Source: Fragilaria crotonensis (taxonomy: Eukaryota; Bacillariophyta; Fragilariophyceae; Fragilariales; Fragilariaceae). From it: DNA of 64,000 bases. Both the position numbers and the translations under genes were made by a program. The notes under the pieces are model-generated. The model did not search any database and was not told the origin of the DNA. It was given only the letters and a program-made list of their open reading frames with translations. The DNA lies in NCBI GenBank assembly GCA_022925895.1, contig JAKSYS010000295.1, forward strand, positions 1 through 64,000, read 5' to 3'. Shown one piece after another: positions 49,002 through 60,106 of the stretch. Position 1 is the stretch's first letter; each line of letters begins with the position of its first letter.

Positions 49002-49165
49002 GGCAATGCGAACTTTAAGAACTCAAAACATGAACATCGAAACTATGGGGGGAGACGTATGGCACAGGAATGCTCGTTAAAGGTGGCAATGCGAACTTCA
49101 AGAAGAACTCAAAACATAACCATCGAAACAATGGGAGAGATGGAGCACAGGAATGCTCGTTAACA
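49002..49165 (+). repeat. imperfect tandem duplication, about 82-bp units
   Basis: Units beginning GGCAATGCGAACTT at 49002 and 49085 both run through 'actcaaaacat', 'catcgaaac' and end 'cacaggaatgctcgttaa'. A third, partial start (gaatgcgaac) follows at about 49171. The array lies just upstream of the acetate-transporter gene and is probably in its promoter or 5' UTR. Confidence 0.75.
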
Positions 49166-49294
49166 GGCACCGAATGCGAACTATTGGAGGGGTTCGCATT
49201 TCGAAAGTTCTCCCATGTCGAGAGATGGAGCGGGGGCAAAAAAGTAAAACATAAAATTCATCATACAACAAACTCACTTCAAAAGCAGTTGATC

Positions 49295-50262
49295 ATGACA
49301 GGTGATATTCCTGAAACGCATTTTGAACAACCCACGAACGGTACGACGAAGCGCTGCCTGGCAGGTCCTGAGGAACACAGGCCCATAAGTCGCCTCGCAG
49401 ACAATGTGAAGGACTTGGCGGAACACTTGCATCCCCCTGTACCCAACCCAGCTCCTCTTGGATTGATCGCATTCGGCTTGACAACTGCTCTCTTGATGAT
49501 CAAGCACACTCGGATCAGCGGGGAGGAGGATGCAGATTTGGAAGGCGTGGACACGGTAGGGATGGGCTTCGCTCTTTTCTTCGGTGGATTGGTGCAGGTA
49601 CGTCAACTTGTGCACTGCGTTTTCGATCAACTTGATGGTACCAAACTCTGAACGTCGTTCTGTTTGCCGAATCGACACCGTCTACACAGTTGATTGCGGG
49701 GCTTTGCGAGATACGAAGGAACAACATCTTCGGGTACACAGCGTTTTGCCTGTACGGTGGCTTCTGGATGTCCATTGGTACGGTGCAGATTGTTTCTCTG
49801 CTGTCCAACGGAGCTGCTACTCCAGCAAACCACAAGGCCATACAGGCAATGTTTTTTCTGGTAGCTTTGTTTACGGTCATGCTTTGGGTGCTGACTTTCA
49901 AGATGAACAAAACTATCTGTTGTTTGTTCTTCCTCCTCACAACGACCCTCGTACTGCTTTGCGCTGGCGTCGATAACAAGACAGTAGATCAAGTCGGAGG
50001 GTACGTCGGAATACTCACGTCTGCAAACGCCTTTTGGTTGGCCTTCGTCGAACTATACAATGACGTCTTCGGTGAAGGGACTGATCGTATCCCTCTCGGA
50101 CATTGGACTTCCAACAAATTCCCGTTGGTCGGTGGTGCCCATTCGCCAGGTTGGATCAACGGTCACTGGCCATTCCTTGTGAAGCGCCGAGGCAAGCCTG
50201 CACGCGATGAACAAAACCCCGACGACAATATATTGCCAACCCCCAATGAAGAGTATCCCTAG
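49295..50262 (+). CDS. GPR1/FUN34/YaaH acetate/succinate transporter
   Basis: This is a small six-helix carrier or channel for acetate and related acids (AceTr family: yeast Ato1-3, E. coli SatP). Exons 49295-49597 and 49690-50262 are joined in phase 0 by a 92-bp GT-AG intron, giving 291 aa. The family signature [20 protein letters not shown] lies in the first helix, followed by [32 protein letters not shown], which covers helix 2 and the start of helix 3, then [40 protein letters not shown] and [20 protein letters not shown]. The soluble N-terminus (about 45 aa) and C-terminal tail are hydrophilic. I chose ATG 49295 ([12 protein letters not shown]) over an in-frame ATG at 49070 because the upstream part is duplicated repeat sequence. 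The frame is intact. Confidence 0.93.
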
Positions 50263-50612
50263 GCCCCGCAGTCGCCTTGCCTAGAGTAGTCTTTAATTTA
50301 AGAACGCAATTATAGGCAACTCGCGAGTACTTCCTACCTCGAACGACTTCTTGCGGTCTCCGGTTTGATGTCTATGTACTACATAGCCTACATACAATAC
50401 CCAGGGTGCGGATGACAGTTGGTCGCACTTCCCTTGTCTATGTGCAGCACATGGACCTACCGGTAGTTTCTACGTTTCTACCGTATAAGTAATAAGTGTA
50501 TGATACGCGCACGTAATCTCTCACATCACCAATCGTTCTATACGTACACTGTACTTAAGTACTACAGTACCACATTATTACATACGCTCAGAGTACTTCT
50601 ACATTATCAAAA
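50263..50612. other. intergenic between transporter gene and second Harbinger element
   Basis: 350 bp with GTAC-type words and no gene. It contains the transporter 3' end. Confidence 0.5.
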
Positions 50613-50615
50613 CAG
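50613..50615. repeat. CAG target-site duplication, left, of second Harbinger
   Basis: CAG abuts the left terminal repeat and matches 57820-57822. Confidence 0.7.
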
Positions 50616-50809
50616 AGCATCCCCACCCGATGCGTTACTTTTTATGTCCATGGATACCTTTTTTTGCTTTAGAAACCAATTTAGGACATTTTGGTGGTAT
50701 CCTTTTCGCACCGGTTGAGGGGATCATTCGATCAGATGTATGACATTCACCCGGATGTTGTGATGACGCGCACGCAAATACTTCCGTGTCCAAGCCTTGG
50801 CGTGGCCAC

Positions 50810-51336
50810 TGTCGAGAGCTACAGTGCTACTGTCGAGGCTGGCGGTGTTACGGTTGAAGCGACCGGTGCGACTGTACCAGTGGCACCGTATACTGTGGAC
50901 GACGGTAGCAATAGCTTCTGTTCTGCTGCTCTCTCGGATGCTGACAAATGGACAGAAGTCACAAGGAAGGCCAAGACTAGGAAGGCTGGAAGACCTCCTG
51001 GCATGCAGGGATCTACTGAGGGATCCCAGGAGGCATCACCCGTGAAGGAATGAAGACTTCACAGGTGTAGAATCTACTGTGAAGTCTGATTTGGTGTCAG
51101 TTCTTCAAGATTAGATTTGTTGTGTGGAACCTACTGGATGAGGTCTTTTGTGGTCTGATTGGAGAGCTTTTCAAGCTCTCATCAGTGATTGAATGATGAC
51201 TTTAGAAGTAGTTTAACAACAGATTAAGCTCACAATTTACAGGAATAGAAAGTGAGTAGAGGATATCTACTGTCACATTTCAGACGAGTATTCATTCGAG
51301 GCTACTGTACGGTTACTACAGTACGGTGATTTAACA
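50810..51336 (+). repeat. 5' LTR of copia element
   Basis: 527 bp, starting TGTCGAGAGC and ending GATTTAACA; it differs from the 3' LTR at one base that I could find. Confidence 0.95.
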
Positions 51337-54300
51337 CGTTTATAAACGATCAGTTGAGTCGAAACCGAAAGTAAGACAAAATGGCTTCCGAGGATTCGGA
51401 ATCTAACTTTGGGACCACTGTTCGTGCGTTCGCCTTTAACGGCGATGAGACCAAGTTCCGTGCCTGGGAAGGCAAGACACTTGCACTCGCAGCATCTAAG
51501 GGATTTCTACTTGCCCTTACTATGGCCGAAAGAGAACCGGGACTTACGGTTGAAGAGTTCGAGTACTGTGAAGTCCAGGTGCCACGCGCACCACCTACCG
51601 GAGTACCAGCAGGTACGGGAGAGGCGGAGACGCGTGTCGTTGTAACTACAAGACCAACAACTACGGCGGAGAACCGTAAGTACTTGGCTCGAGCGGCCGC
51701 TTGGGCGTATTTGGTCGCGAGCTGTACCGAAAAGGCGTATTCCTTGATTGAGAGGGCAGAGGGTGATCCCTTCCTGGCATGGTCCATCTTACAAGAGAAA
51801 TATATGGCCACTGACGCAGAAGAGAACTTCCCTGATCTGTCTGACTCATTTGCGAACTGCAAGTTGAACGAAACAAAGAAGGATCCTGAGTTGTGGTTTA
51901 ACGACTTGGACCACTTCAATATGAGAATCGGTCGTATCAACAAGAAATACGAGAAGGATGACCTTCAGATGAAGAGTCACATCATGACATCGATGTCCAG
52001 TGGCTATGACTCTGTGGTGTTGAAGTACCGAGGCGAGCTGGCGACGACCCCGCTTGTGAAGTTGCGTAAGGAGATTACGTTGCAGTACAAGGCACTTGTC
52101 AAGGCCGGCTCTAAGAACAAATCGGAATCGGCAATGGTTGCAAATGTCAATAAACACCCGTTTAAGAAGTTCAAGGGCACATGCCGCAACTGTGGAAAGA
52201 TTGGACACAAGGCGGATGAGTGTCGTTCTGCAAAAACCGAAACGGCTGCGACTGTGGACAAAGCCCATGTTACTTGTTTCAATTGTCAAGAGAAAGGGCA
52301 TTATGCGAACAAGTGCACTAAACCTAAAAAGGATAAAACAGCAACAAACAATATGGCCATGTTCGTCGGATTTGCAGGAGTGGAGATCGGGACACCCATC
52401 GCTCAAGCTACAGGGAGCTCCAGTACTGCTTCACGAGGAACAATCATTGATACGTTCTTCGATGACTGGGCCGATGACTCTTGGGATGAGGAACACGGGT
52501 TCGACGATGTCGGAGAATTCCAGCCGTTCTACGCTGACGACACTATTACGGAGGATCCGGTATTTGTGGAACTCGAAGAACCTCCATACGCGGTTGCGGA
52601 GGAGCAGTCGGAGTCGGTCAACGTCATCACAATTGCGGAGGAATTCATTGGATCGGTCGGAGTAGACGGTCAAGAGAGCTGGCTTTTGGACTCGGGAGCT
52701 ACCTGTGGAGTCACGTATGACAAAAGCAACATGACAAATATGCGGGCATCAGACAAAATGATTACAATCGGCAATGGCGCTCAGGTTGCTACCCTTGGAC
52801 AAGGAACGGTATCACTTAAGGATGCAATTGGAAACCTGGTGACTTTGACTGATGTGTACTATGCACCCAAGTTTACTAAACACATCGTGAGCCTTCGGAA
52901 ACTGATCGACGATGATTGGAAGTTGGACAATGCGGATAAAGCTGAGTTTGTCTTGACGGATCCCAATACGACAACAACTGTGCACTTCGAAAGAAATAAT
53001 AATGACCAACTATACTATTTAAGCGGCATACGCGCGTCGGGCCACGACGTTGAAGAAGTACACAGTCTCACGACTAAGCCAGTGACGTTGGATATCAATA
53101 TTGCGCATGGGTTACTTGGCCATCCTGATACTCGCACGGTTAAGGCGATGGCTGCTCGCCAAAATTGGACGTTAACGGGTTCGGTTCTACCATGTGGGTC
53201 ATGTGCCTTAGCGAAAGCACGAGCCAAGGCGGTTCCGAAGACAACGTTGACAAAGGCTAAACATCCGGGAGAGCGACTTTTTCTGGATATTTCGGGGCCA
53301 TTCAGTGACTCGTTGAACTCGAATCGGTACTGGCTTCGCATTGTGGATGACCATACTCGATTCTGCTGGGACAGTTTCTTGCCACGTAAGAGCGGTATCC
53401 ATGTTCCATTGGAGGCGCTCCTAATTGCAAACAAGGCCGCAGGAAAGGCCTGTAAGTACCTGCGGTGTGACAATGCTGGCGAGAACGAATCATACGTCCA
53501 GAAGCTTTGCGCTGAACATGATGTGGTACTGGAAATGACCGCACCTAATACGCCCCAAATGAATGGCGTAGTGGAACGAAGTTTTGCTACGTGTAAAGAC
53601 CGGGCCTTTGCTACTATGTACTGCGCTCGGTTCACATTGGAATCCCAAGGTCTACTATGGCCCGAAGCCATTAACACTATGACAAAGCTTGGGAACACAT
53701 TACCACGTGCAGGAGATACCACGGATCCGTACACGGCATGGTTTGGCGAGGACGCAAAGCCAAACCGGATTTTAGATTACCTACAGCCCTTTGGACGAAT
53801 TGCGTATGTCACGGATCGGACTAAGATCAAGTCCAAGCAGGATGCGAAGGCTTCTAAGTGTGTTTTTGTCGGGTATGCGAATGATCATTCCGGCGACACG
53901 TACAAATTCTACAACCCTGCTACGAAGCATACGATTCTATCACGTGACGTCCATCAATGGATGGAATGGCATGGGCGCATAACGGCAACGGACGACCTGG
54001 CTCTTTTTTGACGAATTAAATAGATTAAAGACGGATTCGATCATAATCCCCTCCTCCCCGGTCATCCCCATCCTGTCTGATACTGACGTCGGCGTGGCCG
54101 ATGACCTTTGGGAGCTTCCAGTTCTGGCACCGCAACCGACTACGGAGGAACTGACTGAAGCACCTGCCAATGTCTTACGTCCTGCGCGGAGGAATCTGGC
54201 TCCTGAATTTGGATCGGGCGCAGTCACTCGAGCTCGTGCTCGTGCGACAACCGCTACCGTCGCCGTGGGTCACAGGAACGAAGACACTGCAAACATAGCG

Positions 54301-56010
54301 ACCGTGGACACTGACGACGTTTCAGAACTACTTGTCATGAATGCCTTGTTGCAGTCGGACCCCCAGGTGGGAGTACCAAAGAACTACAAAGAACTAATTA
54401 AACTTAACGATCCCTCATGGCAACAATCTTTGGATGACGAATTGGATAACTTTTCTGAAACGAGATGCATGGGAATTCATATCCCGGAAAGAGCTACCGG
54501 ACAATCGCAAGACGCTTCACTGCCGATGGATATTCAAGATGAAGACGAACGGATCAAAGAAGTCACGGAGTGTCATCCGAGGCTACGAACAGATACCAGG
54601 CGTAGACTATGTTGAGTCATTCTCCCCGCTTGCTACAAACACTACGATCAAGGTGACAGTGGCTATGACAATGGAACAAATGGTCATCCACAACGATTGG
54701 GTCATTGAAATGGTGGACGTTGAAGCGGCATTCCTGAACGCTCCAGTCGACACTGATGTCTATATTGAATTGCCCGAAGGCTTGAAGGAGCATCACCTCA
54801 AGAAGTACCAGCCCCTAATTAAGTTTGACATTCGGGAAACAATCATCAAGCTGAAGCGAGCCCAGTATGGCCTCGTACAAAGCCCACGACTTTGGATGTA
54901 CACATTTGCGAAGATCCTAACGAAACTCGGATTGGTCCAATGTAAGACAGACCCTTGCCTATTTACCCTTCATGACGAATCGGGCAACCTAATGGCTATA
55001 GTAGTGGTATACTGCGACGACAGCATTATTACAGGGTTCCGAACCGTTGTTGACCGACTCAAGAAAGGAATATCGGGTGCCGTGGCCATTTCGGATCTTG
55101 GAAAGCTGGTACGACATCTCGGCGTGGATTACGAGTTTGGTCGAGACGATTACGGAAATTACATTAAGTCAAGTATGACAGAATACATAGAGTCAATCGT
55201 TCGGGATTTCGAGAAAGACTTAGCGACGACGCTGAAGGACTACAAGACGCCAGGTGCTGCTGTGACTCCCCCTCTACGCTCTACACCAGAAGACGAAATT
55301 GTCCTACATGAGTTGTTTCGGTCGTATGTCGGTCGAGTGATGTTCGCCTGCGGGAAGTCGGAGCCAACGATCTCGAATGCGTGCCGCGAGCTCACCTGCC
55401 ACCTCAATGCTCCCAATGCCACACACTGGACTGCCTTAAAGAACCTCATCGGCTATTTGAAAGGCAAGAGCTTCCAGGGCCTGAAGATGAGAGCGCCAAA
55501 AGACAGGAGAGTGGTCGCCTTCGTGGATTCGGATTACGCATCCGACAGAGGCGACAGGAAGAGTATCTCTGGATACCTTGTCACCATTGGAGGGTGTTTG
55601 GTCTCCTGGCAGTCGAAAAAGCAGTCAGGCGTGACGCTTTCGTCGACTGAATCGGAGTTCGTGGCCATGAGCATGGCGGCGACCGAAATTAAGTTTGTCG
55701 TTTCTCTGTTGACTGAGATTTTTAGAGACCCGCCCATTCTCCCAAGTATTTTGAAGGAAGACAACACGGGAGCGATTTTCATGGCAAAGAACACGGCAAT
55801 CGGACAACGGACAAAACATGTGGACATTCGATATCGGTTTGTTAACGACATGATCCTATGTAAGGAGCTATCAGTGGAACACATCCGCAGCGGCGACAAT
55901 CCGAGTGACTCTATGACGAAAAACCTCCCATTGGCCTTATTTACGAAACATGCGGCGGTCATTTCGGCGGGAAATCTAGGGACATTGTACGATCCGCAGA
56001 ACACGGAGGA

Positions 56011-56537
56011 TGTCGAGAGCTACAGTGCTACTGTCGAGGCTGACGGTGTTACGGTTGAAGCGACCGGTGCGACTGTACCAGTGGCACCGTATACTGTGGA
56101 CGACGGTAGCAATAGCTTCTGTTCTGCTGCTCTCTCGGATGCTGACAAATGGACAGAAGTCACAAGGAAGGCCAAGACTAGGAAGGCTGGAAGACCTCCT
56201 GGCATGCAGGGATCTACTGAGGGATCCCAGGAGGCATCACCCGTGAAGGAATGAAGACTTCACAGGTGTAGAATCTACTGTGAAGTCTGATTTGGTGTCA
56301 GTTCTTCAAGATTAGATTTGTTGTGTGGAACCTACTGGATGAGGTCTTTTGTGGTCTGATTGGAGAGCTTTTCAAGCTCTCATCAGTGATTGAATGATGA
56401 CTTTAGAAGTAGTTTAACAACAGATTAAGCTCACAATTTACAGGAATAGAAAGTGAGTAGAGGATATCTACTGTCACATTTCAGACGAGTATTCATTCGA
56501 GGCTACTGTACGGTTACTACAGTACGGTGATTTAACA
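56011..56537 (+). repeat. 3' LTR of copia element
   Basis: 527 bp, the same ends as the 5' LTR. Its first 240 bases also serve as the 3' end of the element's coding region. Confidence 0.95.
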
Positions 56538-56669
56538 GGCCACCACCCACCACACCCCAATTGCACTTTTTTTCCATATCTCTGTTGTTTTCCCATACTG
56601 TTGTGGTTCTTGTTGTCCCTCCTTGTCGGCCCACATTGAACACCCTCATACTAGATACAATCATCATCA

Positions 56670-56941
56670 TGAATGGAGAGGAACAGTTGGTGGTGACAGC
56701 ACGACGTTCCAAGGGCGTTCCAAACTTCAAGACTGAAGAAGATGTCATACTGGCTACGGCGTACGCGCATATCTCGACCAACGCAGCCACCGGCACAGAC
56801 CAGGATGCCGCAACTTTCTGGGAGAAGATTCGTGTCGATTTTGTGAGACGAGGTGGGGTCAACACACGAAGTGGTGCATCTCTGCAGAACCGCTTCAACA
56901 AGGTTTTGCAGGCGGACGTCAACAAGTTCATTGGCTATTGA
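56670..56941 (+). pseudogene. SANT/Myb-like protein fragment of second Harbinger element
   Basis: From ATG 56670 (MNGEEQLVVTARRSKGVPNF) the frame encodes one SANT/trihelix-like domain: EEDVILATAYAHISTNAATG, TDQDAATFWEKIRVDF, and SGASLQNRFNKVLQADVNKF. The same pattern occurs in plant and algal PIF/Harbinger partner proteins. About 90 residues remain; the normal C-terminal half is missing, and the frame ends at the deletion point where it meets the opposing transposase fragment. Confidence 0.75.
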
Positions 56942-57485
56942 TATCTTCTATATTTGGATGTCGGAGTGCACTGACAGAGTACACAGAAACAACTGCATTG
57001 CAAAATCTTTTCATCGCTTCAAGCCCTGTTGATGCTGCCATTCGATACTTGTCATCGTGTTCTTGGGAGGAAACACCCGATGTGAGTTGGCGAACAGCTG
57101 AACAAATTTTTTGAAGGGGGGTCAATCCAATCCTTCCAGCAGCATCAATTTTTTGACGAAAATAGTCGTCATGGATAACAACCTTCTCCACAATTTCATC
57201 AAAGAGTCCAATGGGAAGCTTAAAGAATCTCCTGAAGTAATCAGACGAGTAAACTGGCGATTCTCCCCAGTAATCCTTGAAAAGCAGGTGTGAATAAAAA
57301 ACTCGTCGGCGGTCCACATTAGGTGCTTTTCCTTTGCGAGAACCACCACTGCTGGGTGGTCCAATTTCACGAGGCACCCCTTGGTCCTCAGCATTGCGTT
57401 GTCTGACCTCTCGTGCATCTGAGATAATGCCTAATAGTAGGTCAGCAAAGGCGTCCTCGTCATCGCCGTCGTTCCAAATATCCAT
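56928..57485 (-). pseudogene. N-terminal fragment of a Harbinger transposase
   Basis: From ATG 57485 (MDIWNDGDDEDAFADLLLGI) the frame reads VFYSHLLFKDYWGESPVYSS, DYFRRFFKLPIGLFDEIVEK and DAAGRIGLTPLQKICSAVRQ, the typical N-terminal region of PIF/Harbinger nucleases of the plant-like group. It stops after about 185 residues, before any catalytic Asp, so the fragment cannot be active. It converges with and slightly overlaps the SANT-like fragment. Confidence 0.8.
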
Positions 57486-57673
57486 CTCGCATAAACAAAA
57501 AAGAATTAACACGAAATTACTACGTAGTAAAAAGTGCTGGAGTACTCCAAGAGCGGAGTGCGAATCATGGGGTGAATGACGAGTGCGCAGCCAATCAGAT
57601 CAATTCATCTTGGAGTCGAATCGTTCGAATTGTGACATATTTGTCACCATAGAAAGTATGATATTCATACTAT

Positions 57674-57713
57674 TTCATACTTTGCGGAACAGATCTGTTC
57701 CGCAAAGTATGAA
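57674..57713. repeat. perfect 40-bp palindrome
   Basis: The sequence around AACAGATCTGTT is identical to its reverse complement over 40 bases. It lies inside the second Harbinger element, about 106 bp from its right end, and may be a subterminal site or a small fold-back insertion. Confidence 0.85.
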
Positions 57714-57819
57714 GTAGGGGTGTCAAATAACAGAAAGGCCCTACCGGTGTGGGATTTTCGGACATAATTGTCGAGCTATTTGACCATTTGGGAAAAGTAA
57801 CGCATCGGGTGGGGATGCT

Positions 57820-57822
57820 CAG
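57820..57822. repeat. CAG target-site duplication, right, of second Harbinger
   Basis: CAG abuts the right terminal repeat and matches 50613-50615. Confidence 0.7.
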
Positions 57823-58632
57823 ACGCTTATCATTGAATCCAAGGATGCGCATACCGTGCACTCAGAGTACTGGCGTACTCCCAGTACTGATTCAATGCTT
57901 GCCCGAGTCTCTGAATCTATACATATATATATATGCTTTTACTGGGTTGAGGATAGAGAGCTTCGGTAAATGACTGTTGAATTCAAGTGACCCCAGCTAA
58001 ACATCTCGAAGACTACGCCCAGGCCCGGGCACGCCAGTGGACATTTCAGTTGAAGTTGTTTTGTCCGGAAAATCCTGTGTTTAGAATTACTCGTTGCTTC
58101 AACGTCGCCCAAAAAGCCCACAGATGCGCGTTTCTCACACTACCTGTACCGGTAGACTACTGTAGCTAATAGCTATTGTATCATACGTGCATTGAACTGG
58201 TCCGAAGACGGTCTTGCAGTACCCACGTATTAGAACGGGGTACTGTACTACTACTGTATGCAACGTATCGTAGTTACCTACTTGTACGTTCATACTGTTC
58301 CCATTAGGACGTAGGTAGTACTCCAGTACTCAACAAAGTAGTACTATAGTAGAAGTAGAAATCTATGCATAAACGCTCCCCGCTCCTAACGCAGCCACAC
58401 TGTCACACCAAATACATCAACGAAACATGTGAACAAGGCTGCGGAATTCATTTGTGTCGATGTTCCATGTATCATTCATAGTTCATAGTCCTTGTAACTT
58501 GTAACTCCAGTACCAGGTACTAGTACTGTAGTACACAAATGAGATAGTCATCCGAGGAGAGGCATTTCACGGCCTGCTCCGCCACCGCCTATTGCAATAT
58601 TTCTGTGGGTGTGCATTACAATTTCGCTGATC
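57823..58632. other. intergenic upstream of the DUF6824-like gene
   Basis: No gene. It contains a (TA)n tract at about 57923-57934 and GTAC-rich DNA at 58220-58340 and 58505-58540. The promoter of the following gene should lie at its right end. Confidence 0.5.
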
Positions 58633-59996
58633 ATGGAAGGCCATCTCTACCAATACGACCAATCGCTTTACGCATTTGAAGGTCAGAGTCAGCAGAACCC
58701 TTACCTAGTGCCGTCGGGGTTGGCTACACCACAGAGGGAGGCAGGCGCCGAATACCCAATGCATGGCATCGAATACCCTGGGTTGAATGATGTTATGTGC
58801 GGAAGAGGTTCGTGACGTGCCGACGTTTCAGAATAACTAAATGCGATCATGACATGCCGAAAGTCTGACTCACTTGTTCTATGGTGCTTGCAACAGGCGG
58901 TGGGACCAACAACCACATCGGAAACATTCGTTTTCGTCAGCTAGTTAATGAGCACAAGTTCAGATACCTGGCAGCTTCAAAAGTCGACAAGCCAAGGGTT
59001 GCTATGGAGGTGGTGCACTTGTGGAGATCTCTTGACCCTCCGGGGCGCTACTTGACGAAGACTGATCCCGCTCAGGGTGATGATAGTCTGTGGCACGATG
59101 TCGGCGACAAGAAGGCTCGCGAGAAGGCATCCCAATGCCTACGTGAAAGGACTCCGGATGTCATTCCTTTCGTCAAGCAACTTCAGGAACAGGATAAAAA
59201 AAGGAAGGAAGAGGACAAAACGAAGGACGAAGATAAGCCTCAAAAGCCAGGGAAGAACAAGGCCAATGGCAAGAACAGTGTATCATCGGCCGACGCAGTC
59301 GTGTCTGGTAACGTTACAGACGCATCGGCTGCGAACACCCGTGCTTCAATGCCAGGATCCGCTTTAGCCACGCCCGATGTCACCCATTCAAGTAACTCAC
59401 AGCCTGAGGTTAATAAGTCCCAGAGGGCCAGAGATGTTGGTCGAACTCTTCCGACTGCTGCTGCGCTTATGGAGAATGTTTTCGACGATGAAGACTTTGA
59501 CGATGACGACGATGACACTCTTTCATACGCCACCTATCAAAGACAAATACAGGAGTACTTGGCGTCGGCTAATGCTGATGCTGAGGAGTATTCCATCACT
59601 GACCGATCGATTTTAATGGAAACTATGTCCACCACCTCAAGGGAATGGGTTCAATCATTCCAATCAATCCATAGTGGTCACGACAATGCAAGTGCCATGA
59701 TGATGAGCATCGGAAACTCGCTCCGCGATGTTGATGATAGTGCCGACATGCCCCCTCCCGACAACTTGCCACGATCCGGGTTGTCTTCACTTCGGTCGCA
59801 AAAGATGTCACATGCGGGAAACAACAGCATCTCCATGCTTTCTGACCTCACTGACTTCTCATCTGCTCGGAACAAGAGTTCAAGGTCAGCTAAGTTGCAA
59901 ACCTCAAAGGCACCGAGCAACTTTTCCATGATGTCGGAATTAACCGACTTGTCGGAGGGATTGAAAGATCTGGGACTTCAACGTGGAAACTCCTAG
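58633..59996 (+). CDS. DUF6824-like stramenopile protein
   Basis: Exons 58633-58807 and 58897-59996 are joined by an 89-bp GT-AG intron, giving 424 aa. The start is ATG 58633 (MEGHLYQYDQSLYAFEGQSQ). The conserved domain (about residues 50-150) spans the intron: NDVMCGRG|GGTNNHIGNIRF, then RQLVNEHKFRYLAASKVDKP, RVAMEVVHLWRSLDPPGRYL and ARQ-free basic helix KKAREKASQCLRER. From memory this matches DUF6824, a domain expanded in diatoms with unknown role; its basic, helical nature suggests DNA binding but that is inference. A Lys-rich stretch, an acidic run (FDDEDFDDDDDD) and a C-terminal short motif repeated as SMLSDLTDFS and SMMSELTDLS follow. The frame is intact. It converges with the OCRE/G-patch gene, 110 bp away. 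Confidence 0.88.
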
Positions 59997-60106
59997 ACAG
60001 CTGCCCAAAGGTCGACCAGATGGATTACGGTCAAAACGCCCTAGAAATTTATGTTGCTCAACAGCTTGGTCGATGCGACACCTAGTTAAGAAACGGTTTT
60101 ATAGAT

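Larger units (their letters stand above)
50810..56537 (+). mobile_element. Ty1/copia LTR retrotransposon, CoDi-like, young and nearly whole
   Basis: A 5.73-kb element with two 527-bp LTRs (TG...CA) and a 6-bp flanking duplication ggccac (50804-50809 and 56538-56543). I found one difference between the LTRs, so insertion is very recent. Parts in copia order: Gag at about 51.4-52.3 kb with two CCHC zinc knuckles (CRNCGKIGHKADEC and CFNCQEKGHYANKC); protease (LLDSGATCGV) at about 52.68 kb; integrase at about 53.1-53.8 kb with its HHCC finger and core; reverse transcriptase at about 54.6-55.2 kb (VDVEAAFLNAPVD, CDDS box); RNase H at about 55.5-55.9 kb. The reading frame runs on into the 3' LTR. 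The coding region shows about one or two interruptions. It sits inside the second Harbinger element. Assignment to the CoDi group is from memory of diatom copia elements. Confidence 0.95.
50616..57819. mobile_element. second PIF/Harbinger element, internally deleted and split by a copia insertion
   Basis: The ends are inverted repeats identical over about 27 bases, starting AGCATCCCCACCCGATGCGT at 50616 and, on the opposite strand, at 57819. CAG flanks both (50613-50615 and 57820-57822), a 3-bp target duplication. Without the 5.7-kb copia insertion (50810-56537) the element is only about 1.5 kb. It keeps the start of a SANT-like gene (+) and the first part of a transposase gene (-), which meet head-on at about 56.93 kb; the second halves of both are missing, so the middle of the element has been deleted. 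It is related to, but clearly distinct from, the element at 3.7-8.0 kb. Confidence 0.85.

Noticed and set aside
49070-49294. Longer start for the acetate transporter at ATG 49070.
   Set aside because: The extra residues are encoded by a tandem DNA duplication and do not resemble the family's N-terminus.
49279-49992. Several minus-strand frames opposite the acetate transporter.
   Set aside because: They are antisense shadows of a clear, spliced, conserved gene.
50691-51053. A 120-codon plus-strand frame that looks like a small gene.
   Set aside because: Most of it lies in the 5' LTR of the copia element and is the same sequence that ends the coding region at the 3' LTR.
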